DNA of 8,687 bases, from the NCBI GenBank assembly GCA_023269645.1, contig JAHFPR010000078.1, forward strand, positions 1-8,687, given 5' to 3'. This DNA is from Alphaproteobacteria bacterium. Lineage in GTDB: Bacteria; Pseudomonadota; Alphaproteobacteria; Rickettsiales; UBA8987. Below, piece by piece: positions 6,147 through 8,687 of this stretch. The notes beneath the pieces were generated by a model. It saw only the letters and a list, made by a program, of their open reading frames with translations, was not told the DNA's origin and did not search any database. Each line of letters starts with the position of its first letter. Position 1 is the first letter of the stretch. The position numbers were made by a program, and so were the translations under genes.

Positions 6147-7376
6147 ATGCGCGATAACATAACACGTTCTTTGGGAAAAGCCATTCTGGACGCAAGTGCC
6201 AGTTTCAAGGTCGTTTTACTGACCGGACCTCGGCAGGTTGGAAAAACCACGCTCTTGCAGGAAGTGCAGAAAAAATCCCGCTCCTATGTGACGCTGGATG
6301 ATTTAGGGATGCGCCTGGCGGCACAGCAAGACCCTGCGAGTTTTCTGGACAGGCTTGAACTCCCTGTGCTGATTGATGAAGTCCAATACGCGCCTAACCT
6401 GTTCCCTTATATCAAAATGACGGTAGATAAAGCCAAGCAGCCCGGCCTGTTCTGGCTTACCGGATCGCAGCAGTTCGACATGATGAAAAATGTTACGGAA
6501 TCACTGGCGGGACGTGTCGCTATCCTGCATCTGCAAGGTATTTCATTAGCAGAAGAACAAGGCCGCCCCGATAGTGCGCCGTTCCTGCCGGATGTAGCTT
6601 TGTTAAAAAACCGCCAGAAAACAGCCCAGTCGCTGACTCTGCCGGAAGCCTATCACACGATATGGCGCGGCTCTTACCCTGACATGGTTACGCAACAAAA
6701 TGATAAGAATTGGGAGCGTTTCTATGACTCGTATGTGGCAACCTATATCCAGCGGGATGTTCGGGAATATTTGAATATCAACGATACCGCTTCCTTTCAT
6801 AAATTCATGCAGATTGCCGCTGCGCGGACAGGCCAGCTTATCAATTACGCGGATATGGCGCGGGATATAGGCATCAGCGAAGTCACAGTAAAGGCATGGC
6901 TGAACGTCCTTCATGCGTCCGGTATTGTTTACCTGCTCCAGCCTTATTTTAACAACCGTGCCAAGCGTCTTATAAAAACACCCAGGCTATATTTCATGGA
7001 TACGGGGCTGTGCGCGTTCCTCACGGGCTGGCTAAACCCGGAAGTGCTGGAACGCGGCGCAATGGCGGGGGCTATGCTGGAAACATGGGTGGTTTCAGAA
7101 GTTATAAAATCCTACCTGCATCATGGCCGGACACCCCGCGTTTATTTCTACCGCGACAAGCAAAAACGCGAAGTTGATTTGCTGATTGAGGAAAACGGAA
7201 CGCTTTACCCCATCGAAATCAAGAAAACAGCCTCCATACAGAATGCGGGATTTAAGGGCTTTGATATGCTGGAAAGCCTTAAAACCCCCATCGGGCATGG
7301 TGGCATGATGTGCTTTGTGAACGCGCTTGTTCCGCTATCGGAGGATGTGGATGCTATACCCGTGGGGTATCTGTGA
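6147..7376 (+). CDS. AAA family ATPase with DUF4143 (AAA_14) and PD-(D/E)XK-like C-terminus
   Basis: This 409-residue protein is a complete AAA_14/DUF4143 protein of normal length. Walker A is G-P-R-Q-V-G-K-T at 27-34. Walker B is L-P-V-L-I-D-E at 72-78. A sensor-1-like T-G-S-Q-Q is at 105-109. The DUF4143 region follows (about 200-350), beginning Y-I-Q-R-D-V-R and including a winged-helix-like stretch near 230-265. The C-terminus shows a PD-(D/E)XK-like set: Glu312 or Glu318, Asp344 in R-E-V-D-L, and E-I-K at 357-359. Members occur in many copies in bacteria and archaea, often as isolated mobile genes; their role is not established, though nucleic-acid-directed activity is usually proposed. 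There is no convincing ribosome site. The gene stands alone with its own promoter. It lies in lower-GC DNA next to a tRNA-anchored integrase remnant, which points to horizontal gain. Confidence 0.93.
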   Translation: MRDNITRSLGKAILDASASFKVVLLTGPRQVGKTTLLQEVQKKSRSYVTLDDLGMRLAAQQDPASFLDRLELPVLIDEVQYAPNLFPYIKMTVDKAKQPGLFWLTGSQQFDMMKNVTESLAGRVAILHLQGISLAEEQGRPDSAPFLPDVALLKNRQKTAQSLTLPEAYHTIWRGSYPDMVTQQNDKNWERFYDSYVATYIQRDVREYLNINDTASFHKFMQIAAARTGQLINYADMARDIGISEVTVKAWLNVLHASGIVYLLQPYFNNRAKRLIKTPRLYFMDTGLCAFLTGWLNPEVLERGAMAGAMLETWVVSEVIKSYLHHGRTPRVYFYRDKQKREVDLLIEENGTLYPIEIKKTASIQNAGFKGFDMLESLKTPIGHGGMMCFVNALVPLSEDVDAIPVGYL

Positions 7377-7400
7377 AAACACCTGATTGAAAGCAGCGCG

Positions 7401-7514
7401 ATGTCGAACCTTACGCACTTAGAAAAGAGATATTTTGAAAGCCTGTTTAATTTCAGTGACATAAATTATTTTCCACTTATTGCGTTTTCAAATAATCCTT
7501 GTGCTTTGAGCTGA
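7401..7514 (+). pseudogene. 37-codon 5' stub, possibly of an AbiJ-like abortive-infection gene
   Basis: An ATG 24 bases after the ATPase stop opens a 37-codon frame ending at TGA (7512-7514). The first 16 residues, M-S-N-L-T-H-L-E-K-R-Y-F-E-S-L-F, resemble the opening of AbiJ-type and HEPN-associated abortive-infection proteins (L-T-x-L-E-K-x-x-x-E-x-L-F), which then continue for several hundred residues. Here the similarity stops after about residue 17, and the rest looks like run-through into unrelated sequence near the integrase remnant. GAAAG at 7388-7392 could be a weak ribosome site. A decayed defence gene behind the ATPase is possible; a chance frame is also possible because the match is short and from memory. 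Confidence 0.3.
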
Positions 7515-8129
7515 TCTTCGTGTAGCAGCCGCACTCGAACATTGTGCGTATCCACATTGCCGTATAACGCCTATAGCGGAAGCAACGTCAAGCTGCTGCG
7601 GAAGCCCTGCCTCGAACTCCGCTTGGGATAGTGTCGGCTCTTTCATAGTGATGCGGCGGGCGTTCTCCATGCGGAGGAGCAAGTCCTCATAAACCTCCAC
7701 CATCTGCTTTACGGGTTGCTGCTTGCCTTTCGAGGCGTGGCTGAAAATGGTGACATCCTCGCCATCTTCTTGCAGCTTCCCATAATACGAGCGCAACCGT
7801 TCCTGCATTTTTGACCTTATTTCCTGTAATTCGAGCAGGGTGAGGTCTTTTCCCCGCACAAGTAGATAATGGGCGGTAAGCTCATGCGTAAGAGGAATCT
7901 TCAATTCGGGCGGGATCGTGTATCGCAGCAGCTTGTAATGCTCGACTACTTCATCATATTCCCGCTGTGCTTCGGGGAGGCACTTATCGGCTTCTTTCCT
8001 ATCCGCTGTCTCAAGGGATTTGATAAAATTCGTCCTGCCGATAGCAGAACGCAATCCGGCGGGGTATTCCCTCCGGTATTTATACACGCCACTCTTGGGA
8101 TCACGCTTGAGATACATAGGCCGCCGCAT
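7488..8129 (-). pseudogene. Tyrosine recombinase (phage integrase) remnant, DUF6538-type N-terminus, catalytic domain lost
   Basis: The open frame encodes about 213 residues from the ATG at 8127-8129; a GTG 27 bases earlier is also in frame. I chose the ATG because related integrases begin near M-R-R-P-M-Y-L and GGAAG sits just before it. The N-terminus (Y-L-K-R-D ... V-Y-K-Y-R-R-E-Y-P-A-G-L-R, then F-I-K-S-L-E-T-A-D-R-K-E-A) is the arm-type DNA-binding pattern of DUF6538-type integrases. The middle is helical, fitting the start of the core-binding domain. The frame then loses family character near 7580 and stops at 7488-7490. The catalytic R...H-x-x-R...Y half is absent from the window, whereas full-length members exceed 400 residues, so the enzyme is dead. 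It lies 91 bases beyond the 3' end of tRNA-Gly in the same orientation, the classic position for an integrase at its attachment site. Confidence 0.75.
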
Positions 8130-8220
8130 AGCTTCCGTACTACCTATCCGTACCACTTACGGAGTTGGAAAGCTATAGAGTATCAGCAACTTATTGATTT
8201 ATTGACTTAGTAAGAAAGCC

Positions 8221-8295
8221 TGGAGCGGGTGATGAGAATCGAACTCACGACATCAACCTTGGCAAGGTTGCGCTCTACCCCTGAGCTACACCCGC
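8221..8295 (-). tRNA. tRNA-Gly (anticodon GCC)
   Basis: The minus strand folds into a complete cloverleaf of 75 bases with CCA encoded. The acceptor stem pairs GCGGGTG with CACCCGC. The D arm is GCTC/GAGC. The anticodon stem CAACC/GGTTG holds the loop TTGCCAA, so the anticodon is GCC. The variable loop is ATGTC, and the T arm GTGAG/CTCAT holds TTCGATT. The discriminator base is T. It reads GGC and GGT glycine codons. Its 3' end borders the accessory region with the integrase remnant, so it is the likely integration target. The gene was left whole, as expected when an element supplies the replaced 3' end. Confidence 0.97.
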
Positions 8296-8319
8296 TTGCG
8301 GCCTGGAAAAAGGAGAGGA

Positions 8320-8347
8320 ATCATAGCCGAGGTTTTTTAGTTTGCAA
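8320..8347 (-). promoter_or_regulatory. Candidate tRNA-Gly promoter
   Basis: Reading leftward, TTGCAA (8347-8342) is a -35-like hexamer. A 16-base spacer leads to TATGAT (8325-8320), which matches the -10 consensus at five of six positions. A start point near 8313 would leave a leader of about 17 bases before the mature tRNA 5' end at 8295. Confidence 0.55.
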
Positions 8348-8371
8348 GCTCCTTTTTTAATTTGCTATAGT
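8342..8371 (+). promoter_or_regulatory. Candidate Trm112 promoter
   Basis: TTGCAA (8342-8347), an 18-base spacer and TATAGT (8366-8371, five of six consensus bases) form a promoter-like pair. The start point would be near 8378, about 50 bases before the ATG. The leader contains a small hairpin, GCCC(TGAAC)GGGC at 8389-8401, followed by a short T run. The -35 hexamer is its own reverse complement and is the same one proposed for the tRNA gene. Confidence 0.5.
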
Positions 8372-8428
8372 GGGCGCGCCGGAAACACGCCCTGAACGGG
8401 CATTTTGCAGCCATACCTTGCCCCAACC

Positions 8429-8605
8429 ATGACCGCCAGAGAAGCCGACCCCAGATTGCTTTCCATCCTCGTCTGCCCGCTGACGAAGGCTCCGCTCCGC
8501 TATGACCGCGCTGCGCAGGAACTCATCAGCGAAAAAGCCGGGCTGGCCTATCCGATTCGCGAGGGGATTCCCGTGATGCTCCCGGAAGAAGCGCGGAAGG
8601 TGTAA
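8429..8605 (+). CDS. Trm112-family small protein (YcaR/UPF0434-like)
   Basis: This 58-residue protein is a full-length bacterial Trm112-like protein. The order L-L-S-I-L-V-C-P-L-T-K-A-P-L (10-23), then A-Q-E-L-I-S (29-34), L-A-Y-P-I-R-E-G-I-P-V-M-L (39-51) and E-E-A-R-K (53-57) follows the family closely. Only one cysteine (Cys16) remains of the zinc-binding set seen in Trm112 from eukaryotes; the C-P-L-T-K form is normal in alphaproteobacteria. Eukaryotic and archaeal Trm112 activates several methyltransferases that act on tRNA, rRNA and release factors; the role of the short bacterial form is less clear. I chose the ATG at 8429 over an upstream in-frame TTG (8405), because the extra eight residues are not like the family and the ATG gives the usual start (x-D-P-R-L-L). 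No strong ribosome site is visible. Confidence 0.9.
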   Translation: MTAREADPRLLSILVCPLTKAPLRYDRAAQELISEKAGLAYPIREGIPVMLPEEARKV

Positions 8606-8657
8606 GTAGTCTGAGTTCAGAGAGCTTTCTATTGATGCAGGAAGTTGCCGTATTTCT

Positions 8658-8679
8658 CCTCCCCCGCTTGCGGGGGAGG
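8658..8679. repeat. Perfect GC-rich hairpin (REP-like)
   Basis: CCTCCCCCGC (8658-8667) pairs perfectly with GCGGGGGAGG (8670-8679) around a TT loop. There is no T tract after it on either strand, so it resembles an interspersed palindromic repeat more than a terminator, though it lies 52 bases after the Trm112 stop and could protect or end that message. It shares the decamer CCGCTTGCGG with 8292-8301. Confidence 0.65.
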
Positions 8680-8687
8680 CAGTAAAT

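Noticed and set aside
8405..8428. TTG start adding eight residues to the Trm112 protein
   Set aside because: The extra residues are unlike the family and an ATG at 8429 gives the normal length and N-terminus.
8658..8679. Terminal hairpin read as an intrinsic terminator
   Set aside because: No T tract follows on either strand; REP-like repeat is the better label.
1..8687. CRISPR array, rRNA, riboswitch or replication origin
   Set aside because: I saw no regularly spaced repeats, rRNA sequence, recognisable riboswitch core or cluster of DnaA boxes.

Overview
The window looks like a piece of an alphaproteobacterial chromosome. Most of it is GC-rich with gcg/ggc/ctg/gcc-heavy codons. The Trm112-type protein near the right end carries the 'CPLTK.PL' form usual in alphaproteobacteria, and the integrase remnant has a DUF6538-like N-terminus, also common there. 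I cannot name the genus.

Left part (3-5650): three same-strand genes. The first is a 1226-residue protein I do not recognise. It has a soluble front part built from loosely similar strand-strand-helix modules, Gly/Ala-rich hydrophobic segments near the C-terminus and a proline-rich tail. After a 68-base gap come a YihY/BrkB-family membrane protein and, 6 bases later, an ABHD13/Bem46-like alpha/beta hydrolase, almost certainly one operon.

Middle part (5638-8220): lower-GC, patchy accessory DNA. Reading rightwards it holds: an antisense remnant of an XRE-type helix-turn-helix domain that overlaps the hydrolase end; two adjacent strong hairpins (REP/BIME-like); a small antisense reading frame with a Ros/MucR-like C-x2-C-x9-H-x3-H zinc finger but no normal start; an intact AAA ATPase/DUF4143 protein with its own promoter and a dyad just before the start; a 37-codon stub that may be the start of an abortive-infection gene; and a tyrosine recombinase that has lost its catalytic half. 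The recombinase lies just downstream of the 3' end of a tRNA-Gly gene, in the tRNA's direction. That is the usual layout of an element integrated at a tRNA. The region reads as an eroded genomic island in which the ATPase is the only gene that looks whole. I found no second copy of the tRNA 3' end, so the far boundary is unknown.

Right part (8221-8687): tRNA-Gly(GCC) on the minus strand and, divergent from it, the small Trm112 gene. Their promoters appear to share one palindromic -35-like hexamer, TTGCAA. The window ends in a perfect 10-bp-stem hairpin whose core decamer is also found at the tRNA 5' end and in the hairpin pair at the other side of the island.

I did not find a complete undescribed system. 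The items most worth following are the large modular protein, the zinc-finger fragment opposite the ATPase promoter, and the decaying tRNA-Gly island. All functional calls rest on motifs read by eye.
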